DNA of 64,000 nt, from the NCBI RefSeq assembly GCF_000949475.1, contig NZ_JRHC01000003.1, positions 496,001 to 560,000 on the forward strand. Direction: 5' to 3'. This document shows positions 8,404-17,064 of this stretch, in pieces. The position numbers and the translations under genes are program-made. Positions within the stretch are counted from its first letter, which is position 1; every line of letters begins with the position of its first letter. The DNA comes from Draconibacterium sediminis (lineage in GTDB: Bacteria; Bacteroidota; Bacteroidia; Bacteroidales; Prolixibacteraceae). The notes under the pieces were generated by a model that was not told where the DNA came from, ran no database searches, and was given only the letters and a program-made list of their open reading frames with translations.

Positions 8404-10317
8404 ATGAAACGCCGGGACTTCATACAACAATCAGCTTTAACCGGTTTAGGATTGTCGATTTTCGCAGGTAACTTGTTAACCGGGTGTTCAACAAGGCAAG
8501 TACATTCTGCAGAGTTCAGAAAATTAACTTTCGACCTGTTGAAAGAATGGTGTGATGGTATGATTAAGATGCAGGTGATTGACCCTGGCAATCCCGAATC
8601 ACATGGTTTGTTGGAATGTCCGGCATGCAACACAGTTCATACCCGCTGTTTCGATGCGGTTTATCCATTCCTTTATATGGCAAAAGAAACGGGCGATAAA
8701 AAGTATCTCGATGCAGGTATTGCTGTTTTTGAGTGGAGCGAAAATGTAACCCGCCCCGATGGTGCCTGGACCAATGAACTGAAACCAAAATCGTGGGATG
8801 GAATTACTGCTTTCGGAGCAGTTTCGCTTGCTGAAGCGCTTAAATATCATGGCGATTTATTGGATAATGAAAGTCGTGCGCGCTGGATGGATAGATTAGA
8901 AAGGGCAGCTGAGTTTACCTACAAAAAGTTTACTAAGGTTGATACTACTAATGTGAATTATGGTGCCTCGTGCATATATGTGTTTAACTTGCTGGGGCAC
9001 GTATTGAATGAACCTAAATATATTGCCCGAAGTAAAGAGCTTGCAGCCGAGGTAAAAGCTTATTTTACTAAACCAAATGCTTTTTTGTATGGCGAAATTA
9101 AGCCCACTGCACATAAATTAAGTGCCAAGGGCTTACACGGAATAGATTTAGGCTATAACATAGAGGAAACGCTGAATAGTTTGGTGATGTATGCCCTTGA
9201 GGAAAACGATGAAGAATTGTTGGAACTGGCAACAAAATCAATGAATACACACCTGGAATTTATGCTGCCCGATGGTGGCTGGGACAACAGCTGGGGAACA
9301 CGAATGTTTAAATGGACCTATTGGGGTAGCCGCACCAGCGATGGAAGTCAACAGTGTCTGGCGTTGTTAGCCAACCAAAATCCGGCATGTGGAACCGCTG
9401 CCATAAAATATACCGAATTGCTAAAACGTTGCACTACCGATGGATTACTGCATGGAGGACTTCATTACGTATCACACGGTATAAAACCCTGTATTCACCA
9501 CACTTTTGAACATGCAAAGCCGCTTGTGAGCATACTTGAGCATTGGGATAGGCTACCTGAAATAAATACAACAATTCCACTTCCGCGGGCAGCTGCGGAT
9601 GGTGTAAAATATTTTGAAGAGCTGGATTTATCGCTTTTTGCACGGGGCGATTGGCGGGGAACCATCAGTGCCTACGATGCCGAATATTACGATAAAAATG
9701 ATTTACGACAAGCTACAGGTGGTTCATTGGCTATGTTATACCACAATAAGGTAGGGTTGGTGTGTACAGCAAGTATGGCCATATATAAACTGGGTGAGGT
9801 GTATAATCAGCAACCTGCACCTGGCGAAGACATTGCACTTACGCCTCGTATTGAGACCTATGAAAATGATGTATGGTTCACCAACTTATTCGATTTGGCA
9901 GCCACTTTTTCCTCATCTGATGATGGTGAAAATATCTCGTTTCTGGCCAAAACAAAGTTGAAAAACGAAAGCCGGGAAGTGGTTGAAAATACCGCATCGA
10001 AGTTTGAAATAGCATATGATTTTTCGGCAGAAATGATGCGTATTCAGGCAAAAACAACCGACGAAATTAAGGGGCAAACAGCTTTTGTTCTTCCCATTGT
10101 TTCACCAACAGGCGAGCAAGTAAATCAGGTTAGCTCAAACGAGATTACTATTCAGAAGCCTGAAGGAGTGGTAAAAGTTTTAGCCAATGTACCATTAAGA
10201 GTAAAAGAAATGCCACGCAGCCGGACTTTTAATATGGTGCCGGGAGTTGAGGCGGTACCTGTTGTTGCTGCTTTTGAAATGAATAACGAAATCAAGATTA
10301 CAATTGAGGTCGTTTAA
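8404..10317 (+). CDS. Uncharacterised Tat-type lipoprotein, candidate (alpha/alpha)-toroid carbohydrate-active enzyme, copy 2
   Basis: A 637-residue paralogue of the 3404-5320 product. The open frame begins at 8344, but the ATG at 8404 is chosen because it opens directly onto the export signal: MKRRDF (twin arginine) followed by a hydrophobic stretch and the lipobox LLTGC. Conserved with copy 1 are the WCDGMI block, the CPACxxxHxRC motif followed by DAVYPFLYMA, WDNSWGTR, YWGSRTSDG, the long DGLLHGG...YVSHGIKPCIHHTF block, RQATGGSLAMLYHNKVGL and the C-terminal FNMVPGVEAVPV. The strict conservation of the Cys/His cluster and of the HGIKPCIHHTF block points to functional residues. Function unknown; a lyase or hydrolase acting on sulfated or uronic-acid oligosaccharides is an inference from context only. 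Confidence 0.65.
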   Translation: MKRRDFIQQSALTGLGLSIFAGNLLTGCSTRQVHSAEFRKLTFDLLKEWCDGMIKMQVIDPGNPESHGLLECPACNTVHTRCFDAVYPFLYMAKETGDKKYLDAGIAVFEWSENVTRPDGAWTNELKPKSWDGITAFGAVSLAEALKYHGDLLDNESRARWMDRLERAAEFTYKKFTKVDTTNVNYGASCIYVFNLLGHVLNEPKYIARSKELAAEVKAYFTKPNAFLYGEIKPTAHKLSAKGLHGIDLGYNIEETLNSLVMYALEENDEELLELATKSMNTHLEFMLPDGGWDNSWGTRMFKWTYWGSRTSDGSQQCLALLANQNPACGTAAIKYTELLKRCTTDGLLHGGLHYVSHGIKPCIHHTFEHAKPLVSILEHWDRLPEINTTIPLPRAAADGVKYFEELDLSLFARGDWRGTISAYDAEYYDKNDLRQATGGSLAMLYHNKVGLVCTASMAIYKLGEVYNQQPAPGEDIALTPRIETYENDVWFTNLFDLAATFSSSDDGENISFLAKTKLKNESREVVENTASKFEIAYDFSAEMMRIQAKTTDEIKGQTAFVLPIVSPTGEQVNQVSSNEITIQKPEGVVKVLANVPLRVKEMPRSRTFNMVPGVEAVPVVAAFEMNNEIKITIEVV

Positions 10318-10359
10318 TAATATTAACATTCAAAAATCTGAAGATTAAAAAAATAGAAT

Positions 10360-13300
10360 ATGACAAATCGACTAAAGTTACTAACCCTACTGGTCATTGC
10401 TTTACTAAGCTTTATTGGTGCTTTTTCGCAACGTACTGAAACAACTCTAAATAGCAATTGGAGGTTTATTCTTGATGAAGATAACTCAGCATTTTCTGGT
10501 CAGGAAATAGACGATACCAACTGGACAGTGCTCAATATCCCTCACGATTGGGCCTTTCAGAAAGGGGTGCGGGATGGTGGAGACCAGGGACAAGGCGGTG
10601 GCTATCATGATGGCGGTATTGGCTGGTATCGTAAAACCATTAATGTAAATAAACCAAGTTTACAGAAGATTACCTATTTGAGTTTTGATGGCGTATATAT
10701 GAACAGCGAGGTTTGGATAAATGGCAATTACCTTGGGAAACGACCTTACGGCTACATTAGTTTTCGTTATGATATTTCAGAATACCTGCATGAAGGTGAA
10801 AACACCATAGCAGTGCGGGTTGACAATAGTCTTGAACCTTCCGCACGTTGGTATCATCCCTGTGGAATTTATGCTCCTGTCACTTTGATCGAAGTAGATC
10901 CGATACATATCTCTCCGAATGGAATTTTTGTGACAACACCGGAGATTAGCAAAGATAAAGGCGTGGTCAATGCAGAAATTTCTTTGGCATCTGTTGAAAA
11001 AGAGGGGAAGAAAGGAATCCTTAGAACTACCATTTTATCAGCCAATGGAAAAACGCTTACAACAGCAGAAGAAACCTTTTCCGGTGTTTCGGGGCCGTTT
11101 AACCTGAAAATGGAAATTGAAAATCCGAAGCTTTGGAGCCCTGAAACACCAAACCTTTACACGTTGCAAACTCAGGTTTTTGTTGGGACAAAGATGGTGG
11201 ATGAAGTGAAAACCATATTTGGCTTCCGAACCATTGACTGGGAAACTGAAACGGGTTTCTGGCTAAATGGCGAGAATGTGAAACTTAAAGGTGTTTGCGA
11301 GCACTGGGAAGGTGGACCCGTTGGTGGAGCCTGGACTAAGCCCCTGTTGCGGTGGAAGCTGCAATCGCTTAAAGACATGGGAATTAATGCCATCCGACCT
11401 TCGCATAACCCTGCACCGCCTATGTTTTACGATATATGTGATGAAATTGGCTTGTTGGTAATGGATGAAATTTTTGATGGCTGGCACAAAAAAGCCGCGG
11501 AAGACTATGGAAAACAAGCCTTTGATGAGTGGTGGCAACGCGATATTGAAGAATGGATCACAAGAGATCGTAACCATCCTAGTGTTTTCGTTTATAGTTT
11601 AGGTAACGAAACCCACGGAGATATTGCACCTGAACTGGTGCGCTTCGGTAAAAGCATCGATTCTACCCGTTTATACACATCCGGCGCCGCTAATAGTGAG
11701 GATATGGACATAATTGGCGTTAACGGAGGATCTGAAAACCAGTCTTTCATTGAAAATAAGCGCTTTGATAAACCTTTTATATCAACAGAGGCACCACATA
11801 CATGGCAAACACGCGGGTATTATCGCACACAAACCTGGTGGCGGGATAACGAACTACCCAATACTTACCCGCTTCCAAATCTTACCGAAAAGGAGATATT
11901 TTTCTATGAAGGTTTGGATCCAAAAAAATGGAAGAACAGAAAGCAACGTTTCAATTCATCGTATGATAATGCCACTGTACGTATTTCTGCCCGTAAAAAC
12001 TGGGAACAAATGCGCGACAATTCATGGTTAAGCGGACATTTTCGCTGGACTGGATTTGATTACTACGGAGAAGCAGGTTTGGTGCATGGTGGATTGCCTT
12101 TCAACCTGTTTATGGGAGGTGCATTGGATGTAGCCGGTTTCAAAAAAGATCTCTTCTATTTTTACCAAAGCCAATGGACTGAAGCACCAATGGTACATAT
12201 TTTACCGCATTGGACGCATCCACGTATGGAAAAGGGAACGGAGATACCTGTATGGGTATATTCAAATGCCGATGAAGTGGAACTTTTTTTTAACGGAAAA
12301 TCATTGGGTATTGATAAACCCGGCACTGTTTGGGATGAAATGCAGTGTGACTGGATGGTGCCATACGAAGGAGGTACTATTGAAGCTGTTGCCTACATAA
12401 ATGGTAAAGAAGTAAAGCGTACAAGCTTTAGTACCAGCGCTCAGCCTTCAAAACTGGAGACACAGCTTACACATTTGCCGGCTGAGGATGGTTTCCCGGG
12501 TAGTTACATAATTACTTCGGAAAGTAAGGATAATGAAGGAAATTTTTACCCATATGGCGAGAATCGCGTGTACTACAGGTTACTGGGTGATATCCAAAAA
12601 GTATCCATGGAAAATGGAAACCCAATAGATCCAACAAGTCGCACAAAATCAGATTACAGAAGTATGTTTTTTGGTAAAAACCGCTTGTTTGTGCAAGTAC
12701 TGGACAAGGCCTCTGCTGCATCACTAATTACTGCTTCTATTCTAGGCGATAAGGCACTTTATATTTCAGATTTGATTACGATTGAGGCACATCAAATCTC
12801 ATTATTTGGCAATAATATGGCAATGGAGCTTACTATTAAATACACCACAGATGGTTCAGATCCTGTTGAAAATGGCAAGCCATACAGCAAAGCATTCAAA
12901 GTGAAAGATGGCACAACTGTTAAAGCAGCCGTTATGCACAATGATGATATTCTGCTTACCATGACTGAGCGTTTTGGTTCCAATGAAGGACTGTTTTGGG
13001 GTGACGAGCACTCTGCCGATATATGGAAAGGGCGTGGCGTAAATATTGCGGCGGAGGAAGCCATTCTTGAAGGAGATGCTACTGTTAGCAAAGATGCATA
13101 CAGATATAAAGGTTCTGGTTTTGTAAAGTTTGATGGAAAAGAAGGTACCATAAAATGGTTCAAAGAGAACGACGGTGAAGCCGGCGATTTCAGTATCCGT
13201 TTCAGGTACATGCACAACAACGCAGATCAGTTACACCCCATGAAGTTATATGTGAACGACGTGTACGTTAGAACCTTCGAATTTGAACCAACCGGGGGCT

Positions 13301-13419
13301 GGGAGAAGGAATGGAAATTTGTCAATACAATCGTGAATTTCAGATCAGGTGCAAACGAAATAAAACTGGAAACGACAGGAGAGAGCGGGCCGTACATTGA
13401 TGAATTATTTGTCGACTAA
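10360..13419 (+). CDS. GH2 family beta-glycosidase (beta-galactosidase/beta-glucuronidase-like) with C-terminal accessory modules
   Basis: A 1019-residue secreted protein (signal peptide about residues 1-23, ending GAFSQ). The GH2 order is clear: a jelly-roll sugar-binding domain (IPHDWAF near residue 60, VWINGNYLGKRPYGY near 120), an immunoglobulin-like sandwich to about 295, then the TIM barrel. The likely acid/base is Glu417 in SLGNETHG and the likely nucleophile Glu477 in FISTEAPH. After the catalytic core there are beta-sandwich modules: a chitobiase C-terminal-like segment (YTTDGSDPVENG, about 825-875) and a final CBM6/CBM35-like domain (about 890-1019, ending in GPYIDELFV). GH2 enzymes remove non-reducing beta-galactose, beta-glucuronic acid or beta-mannose; the specificity is not readable. 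It starts 42 bases after the second Tat-lipoprotein gene. Confidence 0.9.
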   Translation: MTNRLKLLTLLVIALLSFIGAFSQRTETTLNSNWRFILDEDNSAFSGQEIDDTNWTVLNIPHDWAFQKGVRDGGDQGQGGGYHDGGIGWYRKTINVNKPSLQKITYLSFDGVYMNSEVWINGNYLGKRPYGYISFRYDISEYLHEGENTIAVRVDNSLEPSARWYHPCGIYAPVTLIEVDPIHISPNGIFVTTPEISKDKGVVNAEISLASVEKEGKKGILRTTILSANGKTLTTAEETFSGVSGPFNLKMEIENPKLWSPETPNLYTLQTQVFVGTKMVDEVKTIFGFRTIDWETETGFWLNGENVKLKGVCEHWEGGPVGGAWTKPLLRWKLQSLKDMGINAIRPSHNPAPPMFYDICDEIGLLVMDEIFDGWHKKAAEDYGKQAFDEWWQRDIEEWITRDRNHPSVFVYSLGNETHGDIAPELVRFGKSIDSTRLYTSGAANSEDMDIIGVNGGSENQSFIENKRFDKPFISTEAPHTWQTRGYYRTQTWWRDNELPNTYPLPNLTEKEIFFYEGLDPKKWKNRKQRFNSSYDNATVRISARKNWEQMRDNSWLSGHFRWTGFDYYGEAGLVHGGLPFNLFMGGALDVAGFKKDLFYFYQSQWTEAPMVHILPHWTHPRMEKGTEIPVWVYSNADEVELFFNGKSLGIDKPGTVWDEMQCDWMVPYEGGTIEAVAYINGKEVKRTSFSTSAQPSKLETQLTHLPAEDGFPGSYIITSESKDNEGNFYPYGENRVYYRLLGDIQKVSMENGNPIDPTSRTKSDYRSMFFGKNRLFVQVLDKASAASLITASILGDKALYISDLITIEAHQISLFGNNMAMELTIKYTTDGSDPVENGKPYSKAFKVKDGTTVKAAVMHNDDILLTMTERFGSNEGLFWGDEHSADIWKGRGVNIAAEEAILEGDATVSKDAYRYKGSGFVKFDGKEGTIKWFKENDGEAGDFSIRFRYMHNNADQLHPMKLYVNDVYVRTFEFEPTGGWEKEWKFVNTIVNFRSGANEIKLETTGESGPYIDELFVD

Positions 13420-13513
13420 ACGGGGACCCGAAAGCTTCGGTAAATTAATGAGAAGCAACCTGCAATTTGATTAATTGTAATCTTTATAGATGCTTACGAA
13501 CTCAGGGGACAAA

Positions 13514-13554
13514 GATCTTAATGCCGATTTGTTATTACGAGGAGAATTAAGATC
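13514..13554. repeat. Inverted repeat between GH2 and GH106 genes
   Basis: Perfect 9-base arms GATCTTAAT (13514-13522) and ATTAAGATC (13546-13554) enclose a 23-base spacer, in the 220-base gap before the GH106 gene. There is no T-run after it, so it is not a standard terminator. It could be an operator or an RNA hairpin in the leader of the GH106 gene. Confidence 0.45.
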
Positions 13555-13639
13555 AGACTTATGAAACCCGCACAATGGATCAGTTCATGGGAGTTTGACT
13601 GTATCCATAATCGCAAATCAATAATTATTAAAACATACG

Positions 13640-16600
13640 ATGAGTTTTTCAAATCTAAAACTACTACTATTTGCACTTCTATTATTTGCTCTATCAGCGT
13701 GCGATAGAACAAACAACTTTGAAGTCATTAAATCTGGTTTCGTTCAACCAACTGATGATAACACGATATGGTGTTATTGGTACTGGATAAATGATGATAT
13801 CTCGAAAGAAGGGATTACCAAAGATTTAGAAGCCATGAAAAAGGCGGGCATTGGTGGTGCTTTAATTGGGAATATTAACCCGGCACATAAGGATGGGAAA
13901 GTGCCCATGCTTAGCGAAGAGTGGTGGAATCATATGGTACACGCGGTGGTAGAAGGCAAGCGAATTGGAGTGGATATTGGCGTATTCAATTGTCCGGGAT
14001 GGAGCCAAAGTGGAGGTCCTTGGGTTGATTATACCAAAGCCATGCGCTACCTTACTTATAGCGAAACGAAGGTTGAAGGCGGGAAAATGCTAAACCTGCA
14101 GCTCGAAAAACCTAAAGATGAATTTCAAGACACCCACACTTTTGCATTTAAAACGTCGGCTATTGAAAAACGGAGCACGCAGTTTATCCCGACTAAAGTA
14201 AAAGCCAATTGGAGCGATGTTGATGTAAGCGTTTTGACCGACGGCGACAAAGAAGCAGATACCAGCTTTGAACCAAAGAATGGAGAGACTTTAGAAATTA
14301 ACTTTAAATTGTCAGAACCAATAACGGCACGTTCTATTACCATCATACCAAGCAGGGCCTTTAAATGTAAAATGACTTTAATTGCTGTGGTAGATGGAAA
14401 AGAAACCATCGTAAAGGAATTTCACTTTGATCGTTTTCGCATCACGCCAAATGTGGCATCAATTGAGACGGGTGATTTTGCTACCAATTTGCCGGATGTT
14501 ACAGCACAGCAATTTAAGTTAAGATGCACCGATTTCAGAACTAAAAATGAAGGATATGGCTTCGCTGAAATTAATATTTCAGAAGCGCCTGTTTTGGATA
14601 AGTACATTGAAAAGCAATTGGGCAAGATGAACTCTACCCCCGGTATTCAATGGGATTCGTACATTTTTGGACAACAAGAACCGCTTGCAGATAATAGCCT
14701 TTGTGTGAACCCGGATGAGGTAATTAATTTGGACGACAAACTTGCTGAAAATGGTCTACTTAATTGGGATGCGCCCGCAGGCGAATGGACCATTATGCGT
14801 ATGGGAATGACGCCTACGGGTACTAAAAATGCACCAGCAGCGCCACAGGGCGTTGGTTACGAAATAGATAAAATGAATGCGGAATTGGTACAGTACCACT
14901 TCGATAATTTTGTAGGGGAACTGCTGAAACGTGTGCCCGAAGAAAGCAAGTCGGCATTTAAATATGTGGTGGCCGATAGTTATGAGCAAGGTTCTCAAAA
15001 CTGGACGGATGACTACGACATTAAATTTAAAGAAAAATATGGCTACGACCCTGTGCCATTCTTACCCGTTCTTTCGGGTAGAATTGCGGGTAGCGTAGAA
15101 CTGTCAGAGCGTTTCATGTGGGATTTGCGCCGTGCAGTTGCCGACGATATTGCTTACGAATACGTGGGTGGTTTACGTAAAGCTAGCAATAAGCACAATC
15201 TTAAAACCTGGCTCGAAAATTACGGACATTGGGGTTTCCCGGGTGAGTTTATGATGTACGGCGGACAGTCCGATTTGATTGGTGGCGAATTCTGGAACGA
15301 AGGAACGCTGGGTAACATTGAATGTAAAGCCTCTTCATCTACATCACACACCTATGGTAAGCCCATTACATCTGCCGAGGCTTTTACTTCTTCGCGCAGA
15401 ACCTACCTCAGACACCCCGCTATGCTCAAAAAACGTGGCGACTGGGCTTTAACTGAAGGGATTAATCATTTTGTATTGCACCTTTACATACAGCAGCCCG
15501 ACGACAAGCGCAAACCGGGTATGAACGCTTGGTTTGGCACAGAGTTTAATCGTCATAATACGTGGTTTAGTCAGGCCGATACGTATTTCGATTATTTGCG
15601 TCGTTGTCAGCACCTGTTGCAACAAGGCAAATATGTAGCCGACGTATGCTATTATATTGGTGAGGATGCCCCTGTGATGACTGGTGTACGTCAACCTGAA
15701 ATCCCGCAAGGCTATTCATACGATTACATCAATGCTGAGGTGATAATGGATAGATTATCTGTAAAAGATGGCCGCTTTGTGTTGCCTGATGGCATGTCTT
15801 ATAAGGTGATGGTTTTACCACCGTTTAATTCCATGCGCCCCGCGTTGTTGAAGAAAATTGAACAATTGGTTCAGCAAGGAGGTGTTGTTTTAGGGCCTAA
15901 ACCTGAAAAGTCTCCAAGTTTACAAAACTACCCGGCCTGCGATGAACAGGTTAAGGAACTAGCCGATAAAATGTGGAGTGGCGATTATACCGGTGGTAAA
16001 ATGGCTGTTGACTATGGTTCTGGTAAAATTATGGATGGCTATGCGTTGTCAGAAGTATTTGCCGATTTAGCTTTGGCTAAAGATGTGGATGTGCCAGAAG
16101 ATGCCCCAGTGCTTTGGACACACCGCACTGCTCCTGATATGGATATTTATTTCGTCTCTAACCAAAGTGACGATAAACTTCAGTTGTCTCCCATCTTTCG
16201 AACCAATAAAAAACTTACACCACAACTGTGGGATGCGGTTAGTGGCGAAATTCGCCCTTTACCTGAGTATGAAATTACAGCTGCCGGGATTAAAGTACCT
16301 TTGGTTTTAGAAGCAGCCCAAAGTTGGTTTGTGGTATTTTCCAAAGAGGATAAAAAGGAGGCGACTCAAACTGCTAACTTCCCTGATTTTAGAAAAGTGA
16401 TGACATTGGAAGGGAAATACACAGTAAATTTTCTCAATAAAGAAATTGGCCCCATAGAAGCTGTTGTTTTTGATAAACTGTCAGATTGGTCAACATCAAA
16501 TGATGAACAAATCAAATACTTTTCTGGCACGGCGGTATATACCAAAAACTTTAATATGGAAGAGGTGCCTCAAAATCAAGAGTTATATATCAACCTGGGC

Positions 16601-16918
16601 AATCTATCTGTAATGGCAAAGGTAAAACTGAATGGCCAAAACGTTGGAGGTGTATGGATGTCACCCTACCGATTAAATATTACAGAAGCCATCAAAACCG
16701 GAGAAAATCGACTGGAAATTGAAGTAGTTAACCTTTGGCGAAACCAATTAATAAGAGATAAATCCAGACCAGAGAACGAAAAATATACATGGTTGGAGAC
16801 TGATGATGTTAAGTCTGATTCACCTCTGCAAAGTTCAGGCCTGTTAGGGCCTGTAGCGATTGAGCGATTGGACAGATCACCGTTTAGATATGACCAACAA
16901 TCCCGAAGCGCTAATTAA
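13640..16918 (+). CDS. GH106 family alpha-L-rhamnosidase, altered C-terminus
   Basis: A 1092-residue lipoprotein (lipobox ALSAC, Cys21). The GH106 opening is present at residues 44-80: WCYWYW, then SKEGITKDLEAMKKAGIGGA. Glu449 in DSYEQGSQ and Glu580 in ITSAEAFTSSRRT have nearly the same spacing as the two catalytic glutamates that I recall for the characterised Bacteroides GH106 enzyme. The C-terminal beta-sandwich (about 915-1080) matches the partial gene at the window start. The enzyme removes alpha-L-rhamnose by inversion, probably in the periplasm or at the outer membrane. Oddity: after the family-typical SGLLGPVAIERLD end, the frame runs on for about 18 extra codons into sequence that in another frame encodes the C-terminus of a sulfatase (16881-17060). 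The original stop was apparently lost in a deletion. Confidence 0.92.
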   Translation: MSFSNLKLLLFALLLFALSACDRTNNFEVIKSGFVQPTDDNTIWCYWYWINDDISKEGITKDLEAMKKAGIGGALIGNINPAHKDGKVPMLSEEWWNHMVHAVVEGKRIGVDIGVFNCPGWSQSGGPWVDYTKAMRYLTYSETKVEGGKMLNLQLEKPKDEFQDTHTFAFKTSAIEKRSTQFIPTKVKANWSDVDVSVLTDGDKEADTSFEPKNGETLEINFKLSEPITARSITIIPSRAFKCKMTLIAVVDGKETIVKEFHFDRFRITPNVASIETGDFATNLPDVTAQQFKLRCTDFRTKNEGYGFAEINISEAPVLDKYIEKQLGKMNSTPGIQWDSYIFGQQEPLADNSLCVNPDEVINLDDKLAENGLLNWDAPAGEWTIMRMGMTPTGTKNAPAAPQGVGYEIDKMNAELVQYHFDNFVGELLKRVPEESKSAFKYVVADSYEQGSQNWTDDYDIKFKEKYGYDPVPFLPVLSGRIAGSVELSERFMWDLRRAVADDIAYEYVGGLRKASNKHNLKTWLENYGHWGFPGEFMMYGGQSDLIGGEFWNEGTLGNIECKASSSTSHTYGKPITSAEAFTSSRRTYLRHPAMLKKRGDWALTEGINHFVLHLYIQQPDDKRKPGMNAWFGTEFNRHNTWFSQADTYFDYLRRCQHLLQQGKYVADVCYYIGEDAPVMTGVRQPEIPQGYSYDYINAEVIMDRLSVKDGRFVLPDGMSYKVMVLPPFNSMRPALLKKIEQLVQQGGVVLGPKPEKSPSLQNYPACDEQVKELADKMWSGDYTGGKMAVDYGSGKIMDGYALSEVFADLALAKDVDVPEDAPVLWTHRTAPDMDIYFVSNQSDDKLQLSPIFRTNKKLTPQLWDAVSGEIRPLPEYEITAAGIKVPLVLEAAQSWFVVFSKEDKKEATQTANFPDFRKVMTLEGKYTVNFLNKEIGPIEAVVFDKLSDWSTSNDEQIKYFSGTAVYTKNFNMEEVPQNQELYINLGNLSVMAKVKLNGQNVGGVWMSPYRLNITEAIKTGENRLEIEVVNLWRNQLIRDKSRPENEKYTWLETDDVKSDSPLQSSGLLGPVAIERLDRSPFRYDQQSRSAN

Positions 16919-17060
16919 ACTGTACAATTTGGCTACAGAACCGGGAGAAGAAAACAATGTGGCCGATGAAAATCCAGAAATAGTTAAAAGGATTTATGAT
17001 ATTATGAAGAATGAACGCACTCCGTCAGAAGTGTTTCCTTTTGAATATGAAAAAGAATAG
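16881..17060 (+). pseudogene. C-terminal remnant of a deleted S1 sulfatase
   Basis: About 59 codons in frame 3, ending at the TAG at 17058-17060, overlapping the last 38 bases of the GH106 gene in a different frame. The translation has the hallmark tail of S1 sulfatases: IKLYNLATEPGEENNVAD, then PEIVKRIYDIM, then ERTPSEVFPF. In complete family members this follows the catalytic domain and ends the protein. No catalytic part is present upstream, where the GH106 gene sits instead, and no translation start precedes the homologous segment. This is best read as the scar of a deletion that joined the 3' end of a GH106 gene to the 3' end of a sulfatase gene. A translated short open frame is less likely. 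Confidence 0.75.
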
Positions 17061-17064
17061 GGAT

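Noticed and set aside
3404-10317. Assignment of the two Tat-lipoproteins as GH105/GH88 unsaturated uronyl hydrolases or ulvan lyases
   Set aside because: They are much longer than GH105/GH88 proteins and I can see no diagnostic motif of a known ulvan lyase family; the function is left open.
12792-13220. A 142-codon minus-strand open frame inside the GH2 gene
   Set aside because: It lies wholly within the C-terminal modules of a well-supported GH2 gene and reads as low-complexity antisense.
13428-13440. Hairpin CCGAA-AGC-TTCGG after the GH2 gene as a terminator
   Set aside because: Only a 5-base stem with a 3-base loop and no T-run follows it.
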